Origin: JABCPE02 sp963519075
GTDB taxonomy: Bacteria; Bacteroidota; Bacteroidia; Flavobacteriales; Weeksellaceae
Length of the DNA: 29,108 bases
Assembly (NCBI GenBank): GCA_963519075.1
Contig: CAUQMH010000012.1
Coordinates: 1 to 29,108 of the forward strand
Reading direction: 5' to 3'
This document shows, piece by piece, positions 21,392 to 29,108 of this stretch; the first letter of the stretch is position 1, and every line of letters begins with the position of its first letter. Both the position numbers and the translations under genes were made by a program. The notes beneath the pieces were generated by a model that saw only the letters and a list, made by a program, of their open reading frames with translations, was not told the origin of the DNA and did no database searches.

Positions 21392-23227
21392 ATGAATCCT
21401 TATAGAAGAATCTTGGCATTTGCCAACCCTCATAAAAAATATATTTTCGGGAGTTTATTTTTTAATATTCTTTATTCCATTTTCCAGATAGCATCTGCGG
21501 GAACTATACTTCCTGTTTTGGGAATGCTTTTTGGAACTATTAATAACAAAAAACCAGCCGTAGAGCCTGTATATAGCGGGAATATGTCAGACTATTTTTC
21601 CTACTTGAAGGACTATGCATATTATTTGGTAGAAGTGAATGCGAAAGAACATGGAGCTTTGACGGTTTTGGCGTGGTTATGCGTTATCACGGCGTTTGCG
21701 TTTTTTGCAAGAAATATTTTCCGTTACATAGGTTCTTTGATGCTTATTTATTATCGTGTAGGTGTAGCCAAAGACCTTCGTACATCTATGTATCAAAAGA
21801 TTTTGACACTTCCTGTTTCGTTTTTTACAGAGCAAAGAAAAGGAGATATGATGTCTAGAATGTCTAATGATGTGGGAGAAGTGGAAGGAAGTATTTTGGG
21901 CAGTTTAGTAGAGCTGGTTAATTCTCCTTTTATGCTCATAAGCACACTGATTACTTTGTTTTATCTAAGTCCAGAGCTTACATTTTTCACTTTATTGGTT
22001 TTGCCAGTGATGGGAACTCTGATAGCGCTGATAGGAAAAAGCCTAAAAAAACAAGCCCACGAAGCCCAAACCGAGATGGGAAATATTTTTTCTATTGTGG
22101 ATGAAACTCTAAAGTCCGCGAAAGTTATTAAGATTTTTAATGCAGATAAATTGCTAAACAATCGTTTCACAACTTCTATCAATAAGTGGCTGAATGCCGC
22201 AGTAGGTGTAGGTAAAAAAAGAGAACTTGCCTCTCCAATGAGTGAGTTTTTGGGTTCTATTACTTTCCTGATAATCACATGGTATGGAGGGAAACAAATC
22301 ATTGAAAACCAAAGTCTTTCGCCTGAGGAGTTTTTGGTTTTTTTAGCGATGTTTTTCCAAATCCTGCCACCAGCTAAAAGTTTAGCCAATTCCATTTCTA
22401 CCATACAAAAGGGAGGGCCAGCGCTGGAGCGTGTGATAGAGATTCTGGATGCAGATATCAAGATAGACGAAAAAGAAAATCCTATTCCTATCCAGACATT
22501 AGAAAACAGCATAGAGTTTAAAAATGTAGGATTTTATTATAATGAAGAAAGAACTATCCTGAAAAACTTTAATTTAACTATTCCAAGAGGTAAAACAGTT
22601 GCTTTGGTGGGACAAAGTGGAAGTGGAAAAACCACGATTGCCAATCTTTTAGCTAGATTTTATGATGCCACAGAGGGAGAAATCCTGATAGATGGGAATA
22701 ATATAAAAGACCTAAAAGTAAGGGATTATAGAAAAATGATAGGAATGGTTACTCAGGAGTCTGTATTGTTCAATGATAGCGTTTATAACAATATTCTCAT
22801 GGGTAAACCAGATGCAGATAGAGAAGAAGTAGAAGCAGCCGCAAAAATCGCCAACGCCCATGATTTCATCACCAATCTTTCTGATGGGTATGATACCAAT
22901 ATAGGCGATGATGGGAATAAACTCTCTGGCGGACAAAAACAAAGAGTTTCCATCGCCCGCGCCGTGCTGAAAAATCCTCCGATTATGATTCTAGACGAGG
23001 CAACTTCCGCGCTGGATACTGAGAGCGAGAGATTCGTGCAGGAAGCATTAGAAAAAATGATGGAGAACAGAACCTCTCTGGTTATCGCCCACCGTCTTTC
23101 TACAATCCAAAAAGCAGACTGGATAGTAGTGATGGAACGAGGAATGATACTAGAACAGGGAACTCACAAAGAGCTTATAGACAAAAACGGAGCTTATAAA
23201 AAGCTCGTGGAATTACAAGATTTTGAA
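21392..23227 (+). CDS. ABC transporter, fused permease-ATPase (MsbA/lipid-exporter type)
   Basis: 611-612 aa half-transporter. The N-terminal ~330 residues are a six-helix type I exporter domain (YRVGVAKDLRTSMYQKILTLPVSFFTEQRKGDMMSRMSNDV is the typical coupling region). The C-terminal ATPase has Walker A GQSGSGKT near residues 406-413, the signature LSGGQKQR near 510-517, Walker B IMILDEATSALD near 530-541 and the H-loop VIAHRLST. Domain order and coupling motif resemble MsbA, which flips lipid A-core across the inner membrane, but substrate assignment from sequence alone is uncertain. A TTG codon directly precedes the ATG at 21392; I use the ATG. dsbD follows after 25 bp and may be co-transcribed. 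Confidence 0.93.
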
Positions 23228-23255
23228 TAGAAAATATTAAAACAAATAATATAAA

Positions 23256-25325
23256 ATGCAGAACATAAAAAAGTTTTTAATTGTTCTTTTTAGTGTTATC
23301 ATTACGGGAGTTTATGCTCAGATAAAAGACCCAGTAAAATTTAAACTAGAAGTCAATAAATTAGGCGAAAATGAATACGAAGCCATCCTCATAGCAAAAC
23401 TAGAAAACGGATGGCATATCTATTCTAAAGATATTCCAGAGGACAGCGGTATTCCCACAGAGATGAAACTTCTTGGGAAAAATATAGAACCCATAGGAAA
23501 GGTAACTGAGGTAGGAAAAAAAATAGATGAGTTTTCGGAGGCATTTGGTGCTAGAATAGTCTATTATTCTAATACAGTGTCTTTTAAACAAAAATTCAAA
23601 CTAAAAGATGCTAAAAAATCTACCAATGTTTCAGCAGAAATCACTTATCAAACCTGCGATGACAGAGTTTGTCTTGCTCCCAATACTATAGAGCTTCAGC
23701 ATCAAATAAAGATAGAGGGAAGTGACATAAAGGACGAAGAAATTTTAGATAAGAAAGAAAATTCTGAAACTCCGAAAGATGCATCCACAGATGAAACACA
23801 GGTTTCGCAGACATTGGCTGAAAACCAAAAGTTAGACACGAAAAACCTAAAAATACAAGGGCTGGATTATAAAAATCCTCTTGTTCAGTGTGGTACAGAG
23901 CAGACTGCGAATACAGATGAGAGCTATTGGACTTATCTATTTTTAGGCTTTGTAGGAGGGATTATTGCTTTGCTTACGCCATGCGTTTTCCCTATGGTGC
24001 CTTTGACGGTTTCTTTCTTTACCAAAGGAGCAAAAGACAAAGCGAAGGGCAGAAGAGATGCCGTTCTCTATGGTTTCTTCATTCTGTTGATTTTTACTTT
24101 GCTTAGTTTGCCATTTCACCTGATAAGCGGCGTTGCTGGAAATATTTTTAATGAAATATCTACCAGTGTATGGCTTAATTTGGCATTTTTTATCGTGTTT
24201 GTTTTCTTTGCAGGAAGCTTTTTCGGATATTATGATATAGCGTTGCCAAGTTCCATTGCTAATAAATCTTCAAAGGCAGAAGAAGCGGGAGGAATCGTAG
24301 GAATATTCTTCATGGCACTTACCTTGGTGATAGTTTCGTTTTCATGTACGGGGCCTATTCTGGGGTCATTGCTGGGGAGTGCAGTTACAGGTTCTTCTAA
24401 TGTGCCTATGCTGCTGACTTTTGCTTTGGCAGGTTTTGGTTTTGCTTGGGCGATTGTTTTCGGATTGTTGGCGCTGTTTCCACAGGCATTACAGTCTTTG
24501 CCGAAGTCAGGAGGCTGGATGAATACGCTGAAAGTAGTGCTGGGCTTCATAGAATTGGGATTGGCGCTTAAATTCCTTTCCAAAGCTGATTTGGTAGCGA
24601 AAACAGCATTTCTAAAACGAGAGCTATTCATCGCCATTTGGGCGGTTCTTACCATTGGTTTGGTATTGTATTTATTTGGATTGATAAGATTTCCACATGA
24701 TGATAAAAAGCCAAAAATTTCACTTACGAGAAAATTATTTGGAGCGGCTGGAATAGGCTTTTTGGTGTATTTAGTTCAAGGATTAATACCGAGTGACAGA
24801 CCGAAACTTTCTATGCTGAGCGGAATTTTGCCGCCACTTAATGTAAGCTATTTTCATAATGAAAAAGATGGGATTTTGGGAATACACCCTATTCATGACT
24901 ATTTCGAAGCGGTAGAATTAGCAAAAAAAGAAAACAAACCTATCCTGATAGACTTCACTGGGCACGGCTGCGAAAACTGCCGAAAAATGGAGGAATTCGT
25001 TTGGTCACAGCCAGATATTTTACCGATTCTTCAGAACGAGGTGGTTTTGGCTTCTCTTTATATAGATGATAAAGATGAACTTCCACAAGACCAGCAGATG
25101 AAAATAGACATGGGAAATGGGCAGATGAAGAAGATAAAAACAATAGGCGACAGATGGAGTATGTTTCAGCAGATAAATTTTGAGAACAATTCCCAGCCAC
25201 ACTATGTTCTGGTAATGCCTGATAATAAGGTAATTAACACGCCTGTTTCTGGATACATGGACAAAGAAGATTTCAAGAAATTCTTAGAATGCGGGCTGAA
25301 ACATTACAAAAATCATAAAAAATAA
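23256..25325 (+). CDS. dsbD: Thiol:disulfide interchange protein DsbD
   Basis: 689 aa; carries reducing power from cytoplasmic thioredoxin across the inner membrane to periplasmic proteins. Signal peptide MQNIKKFLIVLFSVIITGVYAQ, then the alpha domain with redox pair Cys134/Cys139 (TCDDRVC). A charged linker (~155-220) is followed by the eight-helix transmembrane domain with Cys243 (LLTPCVFPMVP) and Cys364 (FSCTGPILG), then a C-terminal thioredoxin domain with CENC at 572-575. All six functional cysteines are present. In the alpha domain only four residues separate the Cys pair, one fewer than I recall for E. coli. It lies 25 bp after the ABC transporter with no promoter in the gap. Cytochrome maturation or periplasmic reductases are plausible partners; none is in the window. 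Confidence 0.94.
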   Translation: MQNIKKFLIVLFSVIITGVYAQIKDPVKFKLEVNKLGENEYEAILIAKLENGWHIYSKDIPEDSGIPTEMKLLGKNIEPIGKVTEVGKKIDEFSEAFGARIVYYSNTVSFKQKFKLKDAKKSTNVSAEITYQTCDDRVCLAPNTIELQHQIKIEGSDIKDEEILDKKENSETPKDASTDETQVSQTLAENQKLDTKNLKIQGLDYKNPLVQCGTEQTANTDESYWTYLFLGFVGGIIALLTPCVFPMVPLTVSFFTKGAKDKAKGRRDAVLYGFFILLIFTLLSLPFHLISGVAGNIFNEISTSVWLNLAFFIVFVFFAGSFFGYYDIALPSSIANKSSKAEEAGGIVGIFFMALTLVIVSFSCTGPILGSLLGSAVTGSSNVPMLLTFALAGFGFAWAIVFGLLALFPQALQSLPKSGGWMNTLKVVLGFIELGLALKFLSKADLVAKTAFLKRELFIAIWAVLTIGLVLYLFGLIRFPHDDKKPKISLTRKLFGAAGIGFLVYLVQGLIPSDRPKLSMLSGILPPLNVSYFHNEKDGILGIHPIHDYFEAVELAKKENKPILIDFTGHGCENCRKMEEFVWSQPDILPILQNEVVLASLYIDDKDELPQDQQMKIDMGNGQMKKIKTIGDRWSMFQQINFENNSQPHYVLVMPDNKVINTPVSGYMDKEDFKKFLECGLKHYKNHKK

Positions 25326-25358
25326 TTTGTCTCAAACCTTGCTAAAATAATATTTTTG
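25326..25358 (+). promoter_or_regulatory. Putative rpiB promoter
   Basis: TTTG (25326-25329), a 21-bp spacer and TATTTTTG (25351-25358) match the Bacteroidota consensus; start near 25364, 17 nt before the ATG. It begins right after the dsbD stop. Confidence 0.65.
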
Positions 25359-25380
25359 CAAAAAGAAAAATAGAATAGAT

Positions 25381-25809
25381 ATGATAAACATAGCAATAGC
25401 ATCTGACCACGCAGGTCACGAAATGAAAGATTTTCTAAAAAGAAAACTAAAAGCAGACTATAACATGGTGGATTTTGGGACATTTTTCAAGGAAAGTGTA
25501 GATTATCCAGATTTTGCTCATCCTGCCGCTACTTCTATCGAAAAGGGAGACTGTGTTTTGGGAATTTTAATATGCGGAACAGGAAATGGTATGCAGCTGG
25601 CAGCCAATAAACATGAAGGTATTCGAGCTGGACTGGCTTGGAACCCAGAAGTTGCAGCTTTGACAAGACAGCACAATGATGCTAATATGGTAGCAATTCC
25701 AGCAAGATTCGTGAGCAATGAAGAGGCTTTGGAAATTGCAAAAGCATTCCTTACCGCAGAATTTGAAGGAGGTAGACACCAGCTGAGAGTGGATAAAATA
25801 AAACCATAG
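25381..25809 (+). CDS. rpiB: Ribose-5-phosphate isomerase B
   Basis: Interconverts ribose 5-phosphate and ribulose 5-phosphate in the non-oxidative pentose phosphate pathway, cytoplasmic. 142 aa, normal for RpiB/LacAB. Motifs: IAIASDHAGHEMK (phosphate/substrate site), DFGTFFKESVDYPDFAH, LICGTGNGMQLAANKHEGIRAGL with the catalytic Cys in ICGTG, and RQHNDANMVAIPARF with the ring-opening His. It has its own promoter and a strong terminator, so it is probably transcribed alone. Confidence 0.95.
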   Translation: MINIAIASDHAGHEMKDFLKRKLKADYNMVDFGTFFKESVDYPDFAHPAATSIEKGDCVLGILICGTGNGMQLAANKHEGIRAGLAWNPEVAALTRQHNDANMVAIPARFVSNEEALEIAKAFLTAEFEGGRHQLRVDKIKP

Positions 25810-25840
25810 GAAAATAACGATTTTTGTTTTTTGTAATTCA

Positions 25841-25876
25841 ATCCCCCTTTTTATAAAAAGTGAAGGGGGATTTTTG
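25841..25876 (+). terminator. Intrinsic terminator after rpiB, overlapping the rnr -33 element
   Basis: ATCCCCCTT (25841-25849) pairs with AAGGGGGAT (25863-25871), a very GC-rich stem for this genome, followed by TTTTT. The T-run doubles as the TTTTTG -33 element of the rnr promoter. Confidence 0.85.
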
Positions 25877-25906
25877 GTTAAAAAAGCATAAATAATGTTA
25901 TATTTG
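25873..25906 (+). promoter_or_regulatory. Putative rnr promoter
   Basis: TTTG (25873-25876), a 22-bp spacer and TATATTTG (25899-25906). Start of transcription near 25912, 24 nt before the ATG. Confidence 0.65.
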
Positions 25907-25935
25907 AAGAACAAAATTTTTAAGAAAAAACATTT

Positions 25936-28083
25936 ATGAAGAAAAAAAATAAATCACAAAAACAACAATACAAATTGGAGAGTATCGGAAGACTCATTCT
26001 CCGATTTATGAATAAGAAAAATTCAAAAATATACAATTACAAACAGATAGCAGATGGAATAGACTACAAAAATCCACGCCAGAGAGAGCTGGTTATCCAG
26101 ACTCTGCACAAACTGAGAGCCCAAGATAAAATAAAAGAAGTGGAAAAGGGCAAGTATATGATAAACCTCCAAATAAAGGATACCCTGACAGGGACGATAG
26201 ACTTTGCGCTTAATGGAAATGCCTATGTAAGCGTGGAGGGATTAGACGAAGATATCTTTATCCATCAGAAAAATGTAAAAGATGCTTTGCAGGGCGATAA
26301 GGTCTTGATAATTACTTACAACTTCAAAGGGCGAAAGCTGGAAGGCTCTGTATTAGAGGTCTTGGAGAGAGCCAAAGACTCTTTCGTGGGGACATTTGAG
26401 TATGTGAAATATAAGGATTTTGGGTTTGTGGTTTGTGATAAAAAGGTTATCAATACCGATATTTTCATTCCAAAATCTAAAATCCATGGAGCCAAAGATG
26501 GGGATAAAGTAGTCGTGAAAATGCTCCAATGGGACATTAATTCCAAAAACCCAGAAGGCGAAATCATCAAAGTATTAGGAAAACCAGGCGAACACGAAAC
26601 GGAAATACATTCTATCCTCGCCGAATATGAACTTCCCTACCATTTCCCTGAGGAAGTAGAGGATTTCGCGAATAAAATCAGCCGAGAAATCACTCCCGAA
26701 GAGCTGAAAAAAAGAAGAGACATGCGGGGGACACTTACATTCACCATAGACCCGAAAGACGCCAAGGATTTTGATGATGCACTATCGCTCAAAAAATTAG
26801 ACAGCGGAAATTGGGAAATAGGCGTACACATTGCCGATGTATCCCACTATGTGCAGCCTGGAACGCTCCTAGATGAGGAAGCATACAGCCGTGCGACTTC
26901 CGTTTATCTCGTGGACAGGGTAGTTCCCATGCTCCCAGAGATTCTCAGTAATGACCTCTGTTCGCTAAAGCCAAATGTGGATAGATACGCTTTCTCGGCG
27001 GTGTTTGAGATGAATGACAGGGCAGAGATAGTGAAGCAGTGGTTTGGGCGTACAGTCATCCACTCTGATAGAAGATTTTCCTACGAAGAAGCCCAAGAGC
27101 GTATAGAAACAGGAAAAGGAGATTTGGCTGAGGAAATTTTGGCATTAGACCATTTGGCGAAGATTCTTAGAAAAGAGAGATTAAAGAAAGGGGCTATCGC
27201 CTTTGACCGCAGTGAGGTGAGATTTAACCTTGATGAAAACAATAATCCTATCGGGGTTTATTTTAAAATCAGTAAAGATTCTAACCACCTGATAGAGGAG
27301 TTTATGCTGCTGGCAAACAGAAAAGTTTCCGAGTATGTATCTCTTTCCAGAAAGGGCGAACCGACACATAATACCTTTATTTATCGTATCCACGATGACC
27401 CAGACCCAGCGAAACTGGAAGCGCTGAGGGATTTCGTGCAGACACTCGGCTACAAAATGAATATTTCCAATTCTCAAAAAATAGCCGAAAGTATGAACAA
27501 ACTCCTAAAAGATGTGGCAGGAAAAGGCGAAGAAAACATGGTGGAAACTTTGGCGATGAGAAGTATGAGCAAGGCGGTCTATTCTACCGAAAATATAGGA
27601 CATTACGGACTCGCATTCCCATATTATTCGCATTTTACTTCGCCTATTCGCCGTTATCCAGACCTGATGGCGCATAGGCTGCTCCAGCATTATTTAGATG
27701 GCGGAAAATCACCAAACAGAGAGGAATACGAAGAATACTGCAAACACTGCAGCGATAGGGAAAGACTGGCTGCCAATGCAGAGCGGGACTCCATAAAATA
27801 CATGCAGGTGAAATTCATGGAAGACAAAGTAGGGCAGGATTTCACGGGGGTAATCTCGGGCGTGGCAGACTATGGCTTCTGGGTAGAAATCCCTGAAAAC
27901 GGCGCCGAAGGCATGATAAAACTGAGAGACCTGATGGATGATTCCTACTTCCATGATCCGAAGGCGCATTCTATTGTTGGCACCAAGTCAGGCAAGACCT
28001 ACCGCCTCGGTGATGAGATAAAAATCCAAGTAGTAAAAGCCAACCTCATCCAGAAACAATTAGATTTTAAAATAGTAGAATAA
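25936..28083 (+). CDS. rnr: Ribonuclease R
   Basis: Processive 3'-5' exoribonuclease that degrades structured RNA, cytoplasmic. 715 aa. Domains in order: an N-terminal basic segment and winged-helix (residues about 15-75), two cold-shock RNA-binding domains (about 80-215, with GTIDFALNGNAYVSVEG and GTFEYVKYKDFGFVV), the RNB catalytic domain (about 240-580) and a C-terminal S1 domain (about 630-713, GVISGVADYGFWVEIPENGAEGMIKL). The metal-binding aspartates lie in TIDPKDAKDFDDALSL near 270-285, and HYGLAFPYYSHFTSPIRRYPDLMAHRLL is the RNase R/II signature. It lacks a long Lys-rich C-terminal tail like that of E. coli RNase R. Own promoter and terminator. Confidence 0.96.
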   Translation: MKKKNKSQKQQYKLESIGRLILRFMNKKNSKIYNYKQIADGIDYKNPRQRELVIQTLHKLRAQDKIKEVEKGKYMINLQIKDTLTGTIDFALNGNAYVSVEGLDEDIFIHQKNVKDALQGDKVLIITYNFKGRKLEGSVLEVLERAKDSFVGTFEYVKYKDFGFVVCDKKVINTDIFIPKSKIHGAKDGDKVVVKMLQWDINSKNPEGEIIKVLGKPGEHETEIHSILAEYELPYHFPEEVEDFANKISREITPEELKKRRDMRGTLTFTIDPKDAKDFDDALSLKKLDSGNWEIGVHIADVSHYVQPGTLLDEEAYSRATSVYLVDRVVPMLPEILSNDLCSLKPNVDRYAFSAVFEMNDRAEIVKQWFGRTVIHSDRRFSYEEAQERIETGKGDLAEEILALDHLAKILRKERLKKGAIAFDRSEVRFNLDENNNPIGVYFKISKDSNHLIEEFMLLANRKVSEYVSLSRKGEPTHNTFIYRIHDDPDPAKLEALRDFVQTLGYKMNISNSQKIAESMNKLLKDVAGKGEENMVETLAMRSMSKAVYSTENIGHYGLAFPYYSHFTSPIRRYPDLMAHRLLQHYLDGGKSPNREEYEEYCKHCSDRERLAANAERDSIKYMQVKFMEDKVGQDFTGVISGVADYGFWVEIPENGAEGMIKLRDLMDDSYFHDPKAHSIVGTKSGKTYRLGDEIKIQVVKANLIQKQLDFKIVE

Positions 28084-28090
28084 CAGCAAT

Positions 28091-28119
28091 AAAAAAACTC
28101 CCTTTATTAGGGAGTTTTT
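28091..28119. terminator. Bidirectional intrinsic terminator after rnr, copy 1 of a repeated terminator
   Basis: AAAAACTCCCT (28093-28103) pairs with AGGGAGTTTTT (28109-28119), 5-nt loop. It serves rnr (plus) and the converging lipoprotein gene (minus). An almost identical hairpin recurs at 29061-29085. Confidence 0.88.
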
Positions 28120-28122
28120 ATG

Positions 28123-28998
28123 TTATTTGTTGTATTCTATGGTGTAATGATGATTGGTATCTTCATATTGTCCTGTAGTAGAATTTTTCTCAAAATTTTC
28201 CTTTTTGATAGGATAGTTATTGGAGTTTACGGTGTGTTTATATTTTAATTCATGTACAAATCCGCTAGGAGCAGGAGAAGGAATGCCACTTGAATAGTTG
28301 GTATTGGTTGCTTCCTCCTTTAGGTAAGAAATAATATCAAAAGGAAGCTCATCATCTAATATAAAATCAGAATAAACTAATTTATCAAAACCTACAATAT
28401 TTTTCACTATATTATTATAGTTAGCATATTGATAAGTACTGAGCATTTTTGTTTCAAAAGTGAGAACATTTGCAGGAGAATATCTTTTATACTCTGTTTT
28501 AGTGGTTAAAGGTCTTTTTTGTGCATCCAAAGTATAATCAATAGTGCTGGTTTTTGTCTCATTTAGGATTCCGTTTGTAAGATATAATTTATTTATTTTT
28601 TGTCCAGTTATATTAGAACCATTTAGATTATATGTGAATTCAATTTCTTCACTTTTAGTAGTATTATCATTATAATAAATTATAAGTTTTTCAGAGATAA
28701 GATTACCATTAGAGTCGTAATTAAACTCATAAAGGTTTCCATCACTTTTAATAGATTTTATTAGGTTTCCATTATAAGTAACATTCCAAATAGTCCCATC
28801 ATCAATTATTTTTGCCAACTTATTTCCATTATAAGTCATGGTTGCTATCTTCCCATTAGAAGATGTAAATTTTACAGGCAGAATTCCTGTTTCACTAGTT
28901 GCAGGTGTCTGAGGCGTTGTAGGATTAGTGTTGTCATTATCCCTGCTGCACGAAATAATCATCGCTCCCATAAGAGCCGAAAATAAAAGTTTTTTCAT
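28123..28998 (-). CDS. Lipoprotein with YD/RHS-like beta repeats, 291 aa
   Basis: Lipoprotein signal MKKLLFSALMGAMIISC with Cys17 as the predicted lipidated residue. A Thr/Pro/Asn-rich flexible linker follows (residues about 18-38), then short repeats of the form TYNGNKLAKIIDDG / TYNGNLIKSIKSDG / NYDSNGNLISEKL. These resemble the YD or RHS-like beta-hairpin repeats found in many flavobacterial surface lipoproteins. The C-terminus is HHYTIEYNK. Function unknown; export to the outer membrane is the likely fate. The same terminator and the same last codons (IEYNK-stop) begin again at 29089, so it is one member of a tandem family. No promoter is clear; TATTTTCG upstream on the minus strand is one base off TAnnTTTG. 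Confidence 0.82.
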   Translation of the reverse strand: MKKLLFSALMGAMIISCSRDNDNTNPTTPQTPATSETGILPVKFTSSNGKIATMTYNGNKLAKIIDDGTIWNVTYNGNLIKSIKSDGNLYEFNYDSNGNLISEKLIIYYNDNTTKSEEIEFTYNLNGSNITGQKINKLYLTNGILNETKTSTIDYTLDAQKRPLTTKTEYKRYSPANVLTFETKMLSTYQYANYNNIVKNIVGFDKLVYSDFILDDELPFDIISYLKEEATNTNYSSGIPSPAPSGFVHELKYKHTVNSNNYPIKKENFEKNSTTGQYEDTNHHYTIEYNK

Positions 28999-29060
28999 TT
29001 TATATCGATTTTAAAATTAACTATACGAAAATAAGAAAATATCTTTAAAACAAAAAGAGA

Positions 29061-29085
29061 AAACTCCCTTTTTTAGGGAGTTTTT
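29061..29085. terminator. Intrinsic terminator, copy 2, downstream of the partial paralogue
   Basis: AAAACTCCCT and AGGGAGTTTT around a T-rich loop, near-identical to the hairpin at 28091-28119. It lies just past the stop codon (29089-29091, minus) of the gene leaving the window. Confidence 0.8.
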
Positions 29086-29088
29086 GTG

Positions 29089-29108
29089 TTATTTATTGTA
29101 TTCTATGG
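29089..29108 (-). CDS. Partial CDS: C-terminus of a second lipoprotein paralogue (runs off the right edge)
   Basis: The last six codons and part of a seventh are visible: reading leftward from 29106 they encode IEYNK and then TAA, identical to the end of the 291-aa lipoprotein at 28123-28998. The downstream terminator and spacing are also nearly the same, which supports a tandem duplicate rather than chance. The rest of the gene lies outside the window. Confidence 0.6.

Larger units (their letters stand above)
28093..29108. repeat. Direct repeat: terminator plus gene 3' end, two copies
   Basis: The ~46 bp from 28093 to about 28140 recurs from 29063 to 29108 with only a few substitutions (for example TTATT to TTTTT in the loop and TTTGTTGT to TTTATTGT at the end). 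The copies are 970 bp apart, one lipoprotein gene length, as expected from tandem gene duplication including the terminator. The second copy is truncated by the window edge. Confidence 0.75.

Overview
The window is AT-rich, protein-coding chromosomal DNA from a member of the Bacteroidota, most likely class Flavobacteriia (a Chryseobacterium/Riemerella/Bergeyella-type Weeksellaceae is my inference). The evidence is the promoter code TTG-N(17-23)-TAnnTTTG in front of several genes, A-rich starts with no Shine-Dalgarno, a MurF-Alr fusion, a Rho with a long charged insert, a DUF4293 gene beside rho, zinc-poor Tdk and YbeY variants, and many short lipoproteins and secreted proteins. I see no rRNA, tRNA, CRISPR array, transposase or phage gene.

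Layout. Positions 1-3600 (minus strand) hold fabG, then a run of four unrecognised envelope proteins trailing rsmI. Positions 3660-11205 (plus strand) form a dense housekeeping run: tdk, murF-alr fusion, an outer-membrane patatin/beta-barrel protein, ybeY and mnmG. Positions 11256-13767 carry a SAM methyltransferase, an MgtC/SapB membrane protein and a DUF1963 protein. They end at a bidirectional terminator facing pgk (minus). Next comes the only long non-coding stretch, 15049-15597, then a lipoprotein gene and Mn-type sodA (minus). A small lipoprotein gene and a tannase-like hydrolase gene (plus) converge on rho (minus). After the rho/DUF4293 divergent promoter come a lipid-exporter-type ABC transporter, dsbD, rpiB and rnr (all plus). 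The right edge has a YD-repeat-like lipoprotein and the first codons of a tandem paralogue that runs out of the window.

The most notable signal is chromosomal rather than enzymatic. The 549-bp gap upstream of pgk contains about eight DnaA-box-like 9-mers within 308 bp beside an AT-rich tract, which makes it a credible oriC candidate. mnmG (gidA), a frequent origin neighbour, lies 4-6 kb away and is flanked on both sides by 16-bp palindromes, each one base from the ParB site TGTTTCACGTGAAACA. Together these suggest that the window spans the replication-origin/centromere region, although dnaA, parA and parB are not here. Other points of interest are a tannase-family protein whose nucleophilic Ser is replaced by Arg, interleaved divergent promoters at rho, the disordered Rho insert, and the duplicated lipoprotein locus at the right end.
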